Under the pieces are notes generated by a model. It did not search any database. It was not told where the DNA came from and saw nothing but the letters and a program-made list of their open reading frames with translations. Below, piece by piece: positions 18,407 through 27,025 of a stretch of DNA of 64,000 nucleotides. Positions within the stretch are counted from its first letter, which is position 1. Each line of letters starts with the position of its first letter. The position numbers and the translations under genes were made by a program. The stretch comes from Nodularia sp. LEGE 06071 (lineage in GTDB: Bacteria > Cyanobacteriota > Cyanobacteriia > Cyanobacteriales > Nostocaceae), in the NCBI RefSeq assembly GCF_015207755.1, contig NZ_JADEWH010000002.1:248001-312000 (forward strand), written 5' to 3'.

Positions 18407-18758
18407 GCAATAGCTCTTCGCGTGTGTATGGCTTAGTCAGATAGACATCAGCACCTTGTTTCATTGCCCATAATTTGTCAATTTCTTGATTTTTGGAACT
18501 GCAAATAACTATTGGTACTTTTTGAGTTAGCGGATTTTTTTTCAGGGAACGACACAACTCAAATCCACTGATTTCTGGCATGACCACATCAGTAACAATT
18601 GCATCTGGCTGTTCTGTTAAAACTTTTTCTAAAGCCTCTTTTGCACTAGCAGACTTAATGACGTTATAACCACTATCTTGGAGATAATAGCTCATCAATT
18701 CCAATTCACTGGGTGAATCTTCGACAATCAGAATTTTGCCAACTAAAGTCACACTCAT
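18381..18758 (-). CDS. CheY-like single-domain response regulator
   Basis: 125 residues, just one receiver domain. The acidic pocket is in ILIVEDSPSE, the phosphorylated aspartate in IVTDVVMPE (about residue 56), the conserved serine/threonine position in VICSSKN and the lysine in LTKPYT. It corresponds to PixH/HmpB in analogous clusters, a phosphate sink or output regulator of the CheA-like kinase. The 3' end overlaps the CheW-like gene by 26 bases. Confidence 0.93.
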   Translation of the reverse strand: MSVTLVGKILIVEDSPSELELMSYYLQDSGYNVIKSASAKEALEKVLTEQPDAIVTDVVMPEISGFELCRSLKKNPLTQKVPIVICSSKNQEIDKLWAMKQGADVYLTKPYTREELLRAIKSVVL

Positions 18759-18826
18759 CCTTCCATCTCTTGAAAAAATAAATTGTCTATGAATAAAACT
18801 AATTTCTGCTGCTGGAAGTAACTAAA

Positions 18827-19894
18827 TTAATCAAGGTATTTAAACACCATTTTGAGTAAATCCGGTTGTGTAAAAGGCTTAGTTAAATACCCGGATGACC
18901 TGACCATTTTTGCTTTAGCTTTATCGATAAATCCGGTTTTACCCGTTACCATAATAATGGGGATATTCTTAAAAGCTGAATGCCGTCTTAATAAAGAACA
19001 CAATTCATAGCCGTCTAAATTGGGCATTTCCACATCTAGCAGAATTAGGTCTGGTTTACTGCGGAGAATTTGCATTAATGCCTTGACAGGATCATTGATT
19101 GTGACCACTGAAAATGTACTGCCATCCAAAAAAAGTTTAATAGAATTCAACACTGTTTGACTATCATCAATACAGGCAATTGTATATAGGCTTTTTTTGA
19201 CAACTGGGGGAGATGTTTGTTGAGTCCTGTTTTCAGCAGTATCAAAATTGTTTGGTTGAAAAAATGCTTGACCTTTAGGGAATTGGGACTGAGTTTGAGG
19301 CGACTTTGTAGAAGCTAAAACAGCAGAAGCCTGACCCGTGTTAACTGGTGTCTGGATATTTTGCCGATTTCGTAACTGTTTTTGACAGTATTCCACTAAT
19401 GACCGCAAGTCTAAATGGCAGAACTTGGGTAATTCCTCCCAGGAACTCTCAAAAGCAAATTCATAATTCCCTTCTGTTAAGACCAGAAATGTTTCCAGGA
19501 CTTCTTTCGCCAATTCAGATATCAGAGTTTCGGCTTGGGTGGGGGTGATATGTTCCCGATTTACCAACCAGCAAATTGCTTGATAATCTGTATAAAGCAT
19601 AGACTGATGTTCATTTTTAGGTTCAAACATCAGGCGCATTTGCACACGAGTGGCGCTGTCAAGAGTCGGGACTCTTTGACTCAATCGCTGTAACTGATAA
19701 TCAATACGTTCAAACAGTCTATCGGAATAAGAGGCGTAAGTCAGCTTACCGTCCTCTATATTAATTGACCAAGAAGCCGTTTTAGTAAATACGCGTAAGC
19801 AACCAGTAGCATGGCGGCTAGTTAGTTGCGCTAATAGAGACAAGGGATGTAGTTTCTGGGGTAAGCAGTAACCACTTAGAGGAGTCGTACTCAT
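18827..19894 (-). CDS. PatA-type response regulator (PATAN/DUF4388 + REC)
   Basis: 355 residues. The N-terminal half (about 1-170) resembles the PATAN/DUF4388 domain, including PLSLLAQLTSRHATGCLRVF and SINIEDGKLTYASYSDRL. A variable linker follows, then a C-terminal receiver domain with CIDDSQ, LLLDVEMP-type aspartate block (LILLDVEMPNLDGY) and LTKPFTQ. PatA, PixG and HmpA share this design; it is the probable output protein acting on type IV pili. It is the first gene of the cluster, so the operon promoter should lie in the gap 19895-20328. Confidence 0.9.
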   Translation of the reverse strand: MSTTPLSGYCLPQKLHPLSLLAQLTSRHATGCLRVFTKTASWSINIEDGKLTYASYSDRLFERIDYQLQRLSQRVPTLDSATRVQMRLMFEPKNEHQSMLYTDYQAICWLVNREHITPTQAETLISELAKEVLETFLVLTEGNYEFAFESSWEELPKFCHLDLRSLVEYCQKQLRNRQNIQTPVNTGQASAVLASTKSPQTQSQFPKGQAFFQPNNFDTAENRTQQTSPPVVKKSLYTIACIDDSQTVLNSIKLFLDGSTFSVVTINDPVKALMQILRSKPDLILLDVEMPNLDGYELCSLLRRHSAFKNIPIIMVTGKTGFIDKAKAKMVRSSGYLTKPFTQPDLLKMVFKYLD

Positions 19895-20328
19895 TTTACT
19901 TTTACTTCTTCAGTTAAATTTATACAGTAGCTGTGCTACAGTTCCCAATTAATTTTAATTAATAGCTTTTTGTAGTATCAAATACAAAAGTTTCCCGACG
20001 GGATTTGTGGTTAAACTTAATGCAAACAGGGTTTTTCCAATAGACCTCTTGCAAATTAGTAAGGTTACGTAATTTTACCGTCTTATCCTGGTATTAGCCG
20101 ATATATTTGGTAAATCAGCCCAGAAAAAATGCAGATTAAATAAAGCCGCTGACTTTTAAGTAATATTGATCGAAATAACACTGCTAAATTAACAAAATTC
20201 AGATGAGCTTTTCTCTGTACTTACACTTAAATTTAAGGGACTGGGCGAATCTTCGATGATTGATTTAGTAAAATTAAAGAAAATTTAAATAATTTAACAT
20301 TAAACATAACTCAACTTCGGCTGAACTG
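19895..20328. other. Gene-free region upstream of the chemotaxis-type operon
   Basis: About 430 AT-rich bases that must hold the promoter of the minus-strand five-gene cluster. I could not identify a convincing -10/-35 pair, terminator or RNA. The right side merges into a remnant of an hsdS gene. Confidence 0.6.
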
Positions 20329-20510
20329 ATGGCGAACACACAACGCCACCAAGAACTATTTCCCCTCGCTGAACAAAAAAACGCATTCATTATTGTAGAG
20401 AAGTGCGATCGCCTCATGTCACTCTGCGATACCTTAGATAGTTGAAACAAGGGAGAGACAGCAGCCATCAGCTAATGGAAGTTGCAGCAAAACATCTGTT
20501 AACAGGGTAG
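20329..20510 (+). pseudogene. Remnant of type I restriction specificity subunit (hsdS) C-terminus
   Basis: From 20329 the plus strand reads PLAEQKNAFIIVEKCDRLM then SLCDTLDS and stops at 20443-20445. In another frame, from 20442, it continues LKQGRDSSHQLMEVAAKHLL-TG and ends at TAG 20508-20510. Joined across the frameshift, this is the conserved C-terminus of HsdS proteins (PPLAEQ-RIV-KCDRLM-LCD-LE followed by a coiled-coil helix with S-KLMEVAVK-LL). No target-recognition domain and no hsdM or hsdR are present, so it is a decayed fragment. It shows that a type I restriction system once occupied this locus, directly next to the HATPase-STAS-PIN cassette. Confidence 0.8.
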
Positions 20511-20515
20511 CAGGC

Positions 20516-20565
20516 AATTTTAGCCACATTTAGAGTATATTTGTACTCTAAATGTGGCTAAAATT
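20516..20565. repeat. Perfect 22-bp inverted repeat with six-base loop
   Basis: Left arm 20516-20537 and right arm 20544-20565 are exact reverse complements (core TAGCCACATTTAGAGTA / TACTCTAAATGTGGCTA), separated by TATTTG. It starts five bases after the hsdS remnant stop and ends 20 bases before the GTG start of the next gene. It has no T-tract, so a simple intrinsic terminator is unlikely; an operator, transposon-end scar or attenuator are alternatives. Confidence 0.9.
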
Positions 20566-20585
20566 ATGAGATTTAGAATCATCCA

Positions 20586-21479
20586 GTGTCCTTAATTGCT
20601 GAAACTCCAAAGATAATCACGCTCAAAGTCCCAACTCTCAACGATGACAAAGCCGATTTCATTCGTATGTTTGGACTTTGGCAGCAAATCAGAGGAATTG
20701 AAACACCAAAAGTTATCTTTGATTTTTCAGGATGTTACTTTCTTCGCCAAAATGCTGTCGCCTTTTTAGGTGGTTTAGCTCGCCTTATCAACGTTCGTGG
20801 TGGTCAAGCTATTTTTGCCTGGAATACACTTCAATCCGACATTAGAATAAACCTTGCTAAAAATGGGTTTCTATGCGCTTTTGGCAATAATCAACAAGGC
20901 TCGAAAGGAAATTCTATTCCCTACAGGGAAGATTACGAAGACCAGCTTGAGGGTATTCCAGATTACCTTGATGAGCAGTGGCTGGGACGTGGTTGGGTAG
21001 AAGTTAATCAAACTATTAAAGACACAATTATCTGTACTGTTATGGAAATTTATAGCAATGCTTTTGAGCATGGGCTATCCGATATTGGTGTATTCAGTTG
21101 CGGACAGCGTTATCCTAACCTGAATATACTAAAGCTAACTGTCATTGACTTTGGTGTTGGCATTCCAGCTAATGTGCGTCAATTCTTTAAAAACAGAAAC
21201 ATTTTGGCTAAAGACGCTCTATGTTGGGCGTTTAAATTTGGTACAACAACCCGAAGTGGTGCAATACCTGGAGGTACTGGACTTGATTCATTAAAAAATT
21301 TTGTGAAGAGTAAACAAGGTAAAATAGAAGTATATAGCCATGATGCTTACGGTTTAATTGACGAAAATCAAGAAATTTACGAAAGCGCACCCACCTTCTT
21401 TGAAGGAACTTTAATAAATATCACTATTAAATGCGATATAAAACACCATAACTTTACACAAAATGAAGTATTATTATAG
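20586..21479 (+). CDS. STAS-like plus HATPase (GHKL) ATP-binding protein, first gene of cassette
   Basis: 297 residues from a GTG start. The N-terminal part (about 1-100) looks like a STAS fold: KVIFDFSGCYFLRQNAVAFL followed by a glycine-rich strand-helix. The C-terminal part is a GHKL ATPase: N-box EIYSNAFEHG (about 154-163), G1 box DFGVGIP (188-194), G2 box GGTGLDSL (229-236). This resembles anti-sigma-factor kinases and other small histidine-kinase-like ATPases, but no phospho-accepting histidine domain is present. It lies 30 bases upstream of a STAS-like DUF4325 gene, in turn two bases from a PIN-domain gene. The three probably form an ATP-responsive module controlling the PIN nuclease (inference). 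Confidence 0.82.
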   Translation: MSLIAETPKIITLKVPTLNDDKADFIRMFGLWQQIRGIETPKVIFDFSGCYFLRQNAVAFLGGLARLINVRGGQAIFAWNTLQSDIRINLAKNGFLCAFGNNQQGSKGNSIPYREDYEDQLEGIPDYLDEQWLGRGWVEVNQTIKDTIICTVMEIYSNAFEHGLSDIGVFSCGQRYPNLNILKLTVIDFGVGIPANVRQFFKNRNILAKDALCWAFKFGTTTRSGAIPGGTGLDSLKNFVKSKQGKIEVYSHDAYGLIDENQEIYESAPTFFEGTLINITIKCDIKHHNFTQNEVLL

Positions 21480-21509
21480 TACAAAGGTTCTAATAAAGGG
21501 TTTAGAGCC

Positions 21510-21854
21510 ATGAAATATAAAGTCTATGAGCTAATTGGCGAAAATTGCATGAGCCAAAAGGCTGGGCAGCAAATCTATGATTTAATTCATCCTCAACTGC
21601 AAGCAGGAAAGCCAGTAGAGCTAGACTTTTCTGGTGTAAGAAGATTCTTGTCTGTGTTTTTCAACATTGCCATAGGTCAGTTATTACGTGATGTAAAAGC
21701 TGAAGACCTAAATCAGCTTCTAGTTGTATCTAATCTCAATCCTGTTGGTCAACAGACCTACGATAATGTGATTGAGAATGCAAAGCGTTATTACTCAGAT
21801 GAGCAGTATCGTGAAGCGGTAGATGAAATGGTTCATGAACAATCTGCCTGTTAA
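21510..21854 (+). CDS. STAS-like DUF4325 protein
   Basis: 114 residues. The segment VELDFSGVRRFLSVFFNIAIGQLL matches the signature of the STAS-like DUF4325 family, in which VxxDFxGV is followed by a serine and an amphipathic helix (read here around residues 36-60). These proteins are usually encoded beside HATPase proteins and are thought to act like anti-sigma antagonists or phosphorylation targets. The candidate target serine is near residue 49. Its stop is two bases before the PIN gene ATG, so expression is coupled. Confidence 0.8.
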   Translation: MKYKVYELIGENCMSQKAGQQIYDLIHPQLQAGKPVELDFSGVRRFLSVFFNIAIGQLLRDVKAEDLNQLLVVSNLNPVGQQTYDNVIENAKRYYSDEQYREAVDEMVHEQSAC

Positions 21855-21856
21855 TC

Positions 21857-22486
21857 ATGCCAGTTAACTACACCGTACAAGCAGATGTCATTGACATCAC
21901 GACTGATTCCCCTCAAAAAGGGGATATTTTTTTAGTTGATACAAATGTTTGGTACTGGCTGACATATCCTCCAGCAAGTTTGTCAGCACAACAACATCAG
22001 ATCAATAGTTATCCAAACTATATTGCAGATACACTTACTGTAGGGGCTACACTCTGCTACTCAGGGTTATCTTTAGCCGAGTTAGCTCATCGTATCGAAA
22101 GTGAAGAATACAAATTGTCAGCGTATGGCTTGACTACAGGACCTGACTACCGTAGGAGGGCGAAAGAATATCGTCATAACCATGCCTCGGAACGAGCCAG
22201 GGTTGTCTCCCAAGTACAAACTGCGTGGAGTCAGGTTCAGAGTATTTCTGCCCAAATTGATTTAAAACTTGATGAAACCACTGTAGATGCTGCTATAACT
22301 CGTTTCATTACTCAGCCTCTAGATGGCTATGACCTATTTATCCTTGAATCGATGAAACAAGAGCGATTAACTAAAATTATTACCGATGATGGCGATTATG
22401 TAACTGTTCCTGGAATTCAGATGTTTACTGCTAATCCACAAGTAATCAGAGCTGCTAGGAGCATGAACAAGCTCATAACCAGGTAA
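21857..22486 (+). CDS. PIN-domain protein, probable ribonuclease
   Basis: 209 residues. The PIN acidic residues are visible: DTNVW with Asp28 and Asn30, SLAEL with Glu75, DGYDLFI with Asp156/159, and ITDDGDY with Asp177-180. Between them is an insert of about 50 residues (ESEEYKLSAY to VSQVQTAW) longer than in a minimal VapC toxin. PIN proteins cleave RNA with Mg2+ or Mn2+. The tight linkage to HATPase and STAS-like genes instead of a normal VapB-type antitoxin is unusual and suggests a different mode of control. Confidence 0.8.
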   Translation: MPVNYTVQADVIDITTDSPQKGDIFLVDTNVWYWLTYPPASLSAQQHQINSYPNYIADTLTVGATLCYSGLSLAELAHRIESEEYKLSAYGLTTGPDYRRRAKEYRHNHASERARVVSQVQTAWSQVQSISAQIDLKLDETTVDAAITRFITQPLDGYDLFILESMKQERLTKIITDDGDYVTVPGIQMFTANPQVIRAARSMNKLITR

Positions 22487-22750
22487 GCTTGAGTCCATTT
22501 TGTTCAGCTTATGCAGCTTTTTGCATTGTGTCATCTCAGCAAATCCACTGAGGATATTTGACAGCAGCCATTCCCCCAAAGCGCTGGTATCTTAAGAGGT
22601 GCTTCACAGCTTGGACACTTAACACTTAGATAAAAGCTTGATTTGCTAGCGATGGCATGAAAAAATCTAGCAACAATTTGTTCCTATAACAAATAATTAC
22701 TAACTCTACAACAGCCATTGCTGACTGCAAATTAATGATAATTTTAGAAA

Positions 22751-22832
22751 TGCGGATGAAAGGACTTGAACCTTCACTCCTTTCGGAACTAGAACCTAAA
22801 TCTAGCGCGTCTGCCAATTTCGCCACATCCGC
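22751..22832 (-). tRNA. tRNA-Leu (anticodon UAG)
   Basis: 82 bases on the minus strand. The acceptor stem GCGGATG pairs with CATCCGC followed by discriminator A. The D-arm GGCGAAATTGGCAGACGC, anticodon loop TTTAGGT with TAG at positions 34-36 inside the CTAGA/TCTAG stem, a long class II variable arm (TTCCGAAAGGAG) and T-loop GGTTCAAGTCC are all present. CCA is not encoded. The class II variable arm and UAG anticodon fit leucine reading CUN codons. Confidence 0.97.
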
Positions 22833-22911
22833 ATCAGTCTCTAATAGTAGCACGAAAAATTTTCGATGGGAATAGGAAAGGGAAAAATAATTTTCCCCAT
22901 GCTCAATTCAC

Positions 22912-24099
22912 CTACATTACTGCTACACGGGGCAAGCGATGCTTAAAGCCGCAGAGAATTTCCCAAGAAATAGTATTTAATTTTTCTGCCCAATCGTTAG
23001 CTGAGATTTGTTCGCTTCCTTGTTCGCCTAATAGGGTGACTATTTCCCCTTCTTGTAAATCTGGAATAGCGCTGACATCCAGCATCAATTGATCCATTGT
23101 AATTGTGCCAATTTGTGGGACGCGCTGACCACGAATTAAAACTTGTATTTTCTGGGAAAGATTACGCGGAACTCCATCAGCATAACCAATACCAACCACA
23201 GCCAGGCGCATTTCTTGGGGTGCAATAAATTGTTGTCCGTAACTCACCCCAGTGCCGGCGGCGATTGTTTTGACGTGAGTCACTCGCGCTTTCAGTTGCA
23301 AAACAGGCTTGAGGTTAACTGCATTTTGTAAATGAGTGGCTGGATAGAGTCCGTAAATAGCTAAACCCGCCCGTACAATGTCGTAATGTAAAGCAGGATT
23401 GGTGAGAGTGGCGGCTGAGTTGGCTAAATGCAAGCAAGGTGGATTGATTCCCATGCTTTTGACTTGAGCGATCGCCTGCTCAAATCGTCTATGCTGTTCT
23501 TGCATGAGGGTAGGATCAGGATCATCTGCTGTTGCCAAGTGGGAATAAATGCTTGTTATCTCAAGATGAGGTAAATTCTGGACTAACTGCACAAACTCCA
23601 CAGCTTTTTGCCAGTCAGTACCCAACCGAGACATTCCCGTATCTAATTTAATGTGTACGGGTAGAGGAGAAGCATGATTGATAGTTTCTAAAATATCGGA
23701 AAAAATCAGCGCTTGTTTCGGACTGCACAGAGTTGGCTGGAGATTCCAGTGCGCGATCGCCTGAATTTGCTCTGGTGTGTAGGCTGCACCTAAAATCAAA
23801 ATGGGCGCTTTTATCCCCGCTTCCCGTAATTGAATGCCCTCTGGAACTGTAGCGACTCCCAACCAACCCGCTCCCGCTTGTACTGCTGTTTGAGCAACTG
23901 TGACGGCTCCATGTCCATAGGCATCCGCTTTTACCACTGCCATTAACTGGGTACGTGGCGATACAAACTTTACTAATTGCTGCACATTGTGCGATAACGC
24001 GCCTAAATCAATTTCCACCCAAGCTCTTTGCGAAAACCAAGCGTAGGTATCACGCTCCTGATTATCAGCAAAACTAGGGGTTTGGTTACGACTTAACAT
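22912..24099 (-). CDS. alr: Alanine racemase
   Basis: 395 residues, full length. It interconverts L- and D-alanine for peptidoglycan synthesis, using PLP. The cofactor lysine is in VVKADAYGHG (Lys57), the PLP-phosphate site and HANSAAT-like LHLANSAAT block is near residue 225, and the second catalytic residue is the tyrosine in GVSYGQQF. The C-terminal beta domain contains GYADGVPR, TMDQLMLDV and the final ISWEILCGFKHRLPRVA. It is a monocistronic gene on the minus strand. Confidence 0.96.
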   Translation of the reverse strand: MLSRNQTPSFADNQERDTYAWFSQRAWVEIDLGALSHNVQQLVKFVSPRTQLMAVVKADAYGHGAVTVAQTAVQAGAGWLGVATVPEGIQLREAGIKAPILILGAAYTPEQIQAIAHWNLQPTLCSPKQALIFSDILETINHASPLPVHIKLDTGMSRLGTDWQKAVEFVQLVQNLPHLEITSIYSHLATADDPDPTLMQEQHRRFEQAIAQVKSMGINPPCLHLANSAATLTNPALHYDIVRAGLAIYGLYPATHLQNAVNLKPVLQLKARVTHVKTIAAGTGVSYGQQFIAPQEMRLAVVGIGYADGVPRNLSQKIQVLIRGQRVPQIGTITMDQLMLDVSAIPDLQEGEIVTLLGEQGSEQISANDWAEKLNTISWEILCGFKHRLPRVAVM

Positions 24100-24579
24100 T
24101 GCACTTCACTCCTATCCAACCACTGGAAAGCTTCCAGATTATCTAATTATTCTGGTTTGCTACCCTCAAAGCCATATCAATTTAATCAGGAAAGTTTACC
24201 GCTGATCCGGGAGTTAATACAAGATGGTGGTAAGTTTTGATTTCTGCATTTTCACAGCTGTTACACGTTGAGAAATCCTCAACCCCTACCTCATTACTAT
24301 CAAATATCTTTGCATGAGATAGCTGGGCTTGGATTGTTACTAGATAGTTCTTCCTTATCAAGTTTAGCTTAACAAATTTATTATCAAAGGTCAACCCCCC
24401 CAAATACTCCTTTATTCCCGTTTTAGCTAAACTGATAAAACAGCAGAAGAATGGTGATTTTTATGGTATTCTCCTGCTTCCTTTCACCCAAATATTACGA
24501 AAGTATAAATTATTATCACCTCCCCAGAAGGGTAGATTCGTGTTAATATATGTAAAACTAATACCTCGAGCGCTAACCA
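24100..24579. other. Gene-free gap between divergent alr and HNH gene
   Basis: 480 bases that must carry both outward promoters. A sequence TATAAATTATTATCA near 24503-24517 shares only 11-12 positions with the Zur pattern and is not convincing. I see no RNA, repeat or reliable small gene. Confidence 0.5.
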
Positions 24580-25077
24580 ATGGGGAAGGTTTTAGTCCTA
24601 AACGCCTCTTACGAACCGCTCAATATCACGAGCTGGCGTCGCGCTGCGATTCTGCTAATTAAAGGCAAAGCAGAACGCATTGAGCATAACGGTAAGTTCC
24701 TGTACACAGATTTTCCGTTACCGACTGTGATTCGGTTACGTCATTATGTGCGCGTGCCGTACAAAGAAATTCCTCTCACTCGCCGAAATATCTTGCACCG
24801 TGACAGTCACTCTTGTCAATACTGCGGTTATACCGGTGATGAGTTGACATTGGACCATGTGATCCCGCGATCGCGCCGAGGGGGTGATACCTGGGAAAAC
24901 ATCGTTACGGCTTGCGTCCGTTGCAATGTCAAAAAAGGGAATCGCACACCCTACGAAGCCCATATGCCTTTGCGTCATCCTCCACGCCAACCTTATAGTA
25001 GTCTTTATTTTGAGGTCAGCAAACATCTCAAGAGCGGACTGCATAACGAGTGGCAAAAATATGTGATCGGTCTTTGA
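24580..25077 (+). CDS. HNH endonuclease
   Basis: 165 residues. The N-terminal part ([20 protein letters not shown]) and the central HNH motif are typical of the widely conserved cyanobacterial and actinobacterial single-domain HNH family: [23 protein letters not shown]-type block with zinc cysteines CQYC and CVRC, the HNH residues in [20 protein letters not shown] and KKGNRTP. It is presumably a DNA-acting nuclease of unknown cellular role. It stands alone between alr and a DHH phosphoesterase and is not associated with an intron or phage genes. Confidence 0.92.
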   Translation: [165 protein letters not shown]

Positions 25078-25629
25078 CGCTGAAGGAATAGTTCTGAAAA
25101 GCCAAAGGAATTATCACCTGTGATAGGTGTGAAATTTTTGTGCTGGTTAAAATAGCCCTGCATCAGCCAGAGGTTATTTTGACCGTGACAGCCCAACTTT
25201 GGCTGCCATAAATTTGCCCTACAGATAATCCCGGATGTTTTGCGGCATCTGGTCGAACATGATGGCAAATTATTTAGACAACCGATGTACAAGCCTTCTA
25301 TCCTAGCTCATAATATTGTAAAATAACTGAGTCAGTGGGAAATATTCCCGTAAAATCAGGAATATACTCATAAAACCTTATGGTCGTTAAAAATACCAAA
25401 CAACTTTAGTTAAAAGACATATTTGAAACCAGAAATCTTTGTCTTCACTTTCGGGAGGCAGTTTTGTGAAGTTAAGCAGATTGCTCACTAATTTGATTGA
25501 CAGAAAATAGACCCAGATAAGTATGCCAACAACCCTATATTTCTGCGAAGATCAGAATGTGTCTCTAAAACAGTTCCGTGTTGATTGTATCATTTCTTCA
25601 CAAATCAATGGAGGCTCGCACTTATCAAG
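25078..25629. other. Gene-free gap with a possible terminator
   Basis: A short hairpin CACCT-GTGAT-AGGTG (25115-25129), followed by GAAATTTTTG, could terminate the HNH transcript. A second hairpin CAGCC-CAACTTT-GGCTG lies near 25187-25203. The rest is AT-rich and holds the promoter of the DHH gene; no reading frame looks real. Confidence 0.5.
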
Positions 25630-26925
25630 ATGTCCCCTATGCAATTGAATTCTTCCTTGAAGCAATCAGAAAGTTTTTTATTGACCACAGAATCTAGCGC
25701 AGAGGATGCTGACATAGACCAAGAAGCAGTCGAAGTTGCACTCACCAGACCATCCTTACCATCATCCAATGGCAGCGGCAAAAATGGTAAATATTTAGGT
25801 CAACGGGGAAATTCCGTGGCATTTCAGAAATCTGAAGAATTGCAAAAGACGCTTTTAGCACACCGACATGAGCGTCATCTGGTAATTCTCCAAGATTTTC
25901 CCGATCCTGATGCTCTGTCTTGTGCTTGGACGTACCAGTTAATTGTTCAGCAATATGATATCAAATGCGAAATTATTTATGCTGGTACGCTGAGTCATCA
26001 AGAAAATATTGCTTTAGTAAAGCTGACGGGATTACCCGCCCAGCGCTGGACATCGCAAGTCCTGAAAACTAAAGACTTATCATCTTATCAAGGTTGTATC
26101 TTAATTGATAACCAGGGAACTACAAGTCAATTAATGACGGCTGTGCAGCAAGCTGGAATCCCCATTATTGCAGTCATTGACCATCATACTTTACAGGCGG
26201 AACACAAGTCAGAGTTTGTTGACGTTCGTCCTGATGTGCGCGCAACTTCCACAATTTTCACCCAGTATTTGCAATCGGGTTTACTAGCCTTAGATAGCAG
26301 CATCAGTCAACACGTCAAATGTGCTACTGCTTTAATGCATGGGTTGCGGTCAGATACCAATCGACTGATGCAAGCCCAAGAAGAAGATTTCATGGCAGCA
26401 GCATATCTGAGCCGATTTTATGATGCTCAACTGCTGAACGCCATTTTACAGGCAAATCGTTCTAAGCGGGTAATGGATGTGATCGAGCGATCGCTAAAAA
26501 ACCGCATCGTGCAGAATAACTTTTCCATTGCTGGCGTTGGTTATCTCCGCTACGAAGACCGGGATGCTATTCCCCAAGCAGCTGATTTTCTGGTGACTGA
26601 AGAAAACGTCCACACCGCAGTAGTTTTCGGTATTGTTCACGACGAAGACGAGCTAGAAGTAGTCATTGGCTCCCTCAGAACCGCTAAACTCACCCTTGAC
26701 CCTGATGAGTTTATCAAAGAAGCCTTTGGACAAGATAACACAGGGCGATTTTTTGGTGGTGGACGTACAGGGGCGGGCGGTTTTGAAATTCCGATGGGTT
26801 TCTTGTCTGGTAGTAACGAAAATTCTGCCTATGCCAAAATCAAATGGGAAGTATATGATTCTCAAATCAAGCAAAAGCTCCTAAAATTGGTCAATCCTCA
26901 AGATGACCCCATTCAGTCTGAGTAG
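25630..26925 (+). CDS. DHH/DHHA1 phosphoesterase (NrnA-like)
   Basis: About 431 residues from the ATG at 25630 (GGAGG 14 bases upstream; the frame also contains an earlier TTG at 25585). The first 70 residues are low-complexity. The DHH domain follows: FPDPDALSCAW (D-x-D metal ligands, about residues 91-94), ILIDNQG, VIDHHTL (DHH at 184-186) and RPDVRATSTIF. The C-terminal DHHA1-like domain ends with GRFFGGGRTGAGGFEIP, the glycine-rich substrate loop. The family hydrolyses short oligonucleotides (nanoRNA), pAp or cyclic dinucleotide products with Mn2+; the precise substrate here cannot be read from sequence. Confidence 0.88.
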   Translation: MSPMQLNSSLKQSESFLLTTESSAEDADIDQEAVEVALTRPSLPSSNGSGKNGKYLGQRGNSVAFQKSEELQKTLLAHRHERHLVILQDFPDPDALSCAWTYQLIVQQYDIKCEIIYAGTLSHQENIALVKLTGLPAQRWTSQVLKTKDLSSYQGCILIDNQGTTSQLMTAVQQAGIPIIAVIDHHTLQAEHKSEFVDVRPDVRATSTIFTQYLQSGLLALDSSISQHVKCATALMHGLRSDTNRLMQAQEEDFMAAAYLSRFYDAQLLNAILQANRSKRVMDVIERSLKNRIVQNNFSIAGVGYLRYEDRDAIPQAADFLVTEENVHTAVVFGIVHDEDELEVVIGSLRTAKLTLDPDEFIKEAFGQDNTGRFFGGGRTGAGGFEIPMGFLSGSNENSAYAKIKWEVYDSQIKQKLLKLVNPQDDPIQSE

Positions 26926-26996
26926 GCGTTAGATTTTTAGTACAAGCAATTTTCAGTAACATCCGTTAAAGCGAACCTGAAGACAATATTTATTCA

Positions 26997-27025
26997 GTAG
27001 GGGTTTAACATTAGTCAACCCCTAC
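26997..27025 (+). terminator. Hairpin after DHH gene
   Basis: GTAGGGGTT and AACCCCTAC form a nine-base-pair stem with an 11-base loop, 70 bases downstream of the DHH gene stop; a moderately T-rich stretch follows. Confidence 0.5.

Noticed and set aside
20274-20468. 64-codon reverse frame upstream of the PIN cassette
   Set aside because: It is the antisense shadow of the hsdS remnant, which is convincing on the plus strand.
24503-24517. TATAAATTATTATCA upstream of the HNH gene, considered as a second Zur box
   Set aside because: Only the right half-site matches; the left half is degenerate.
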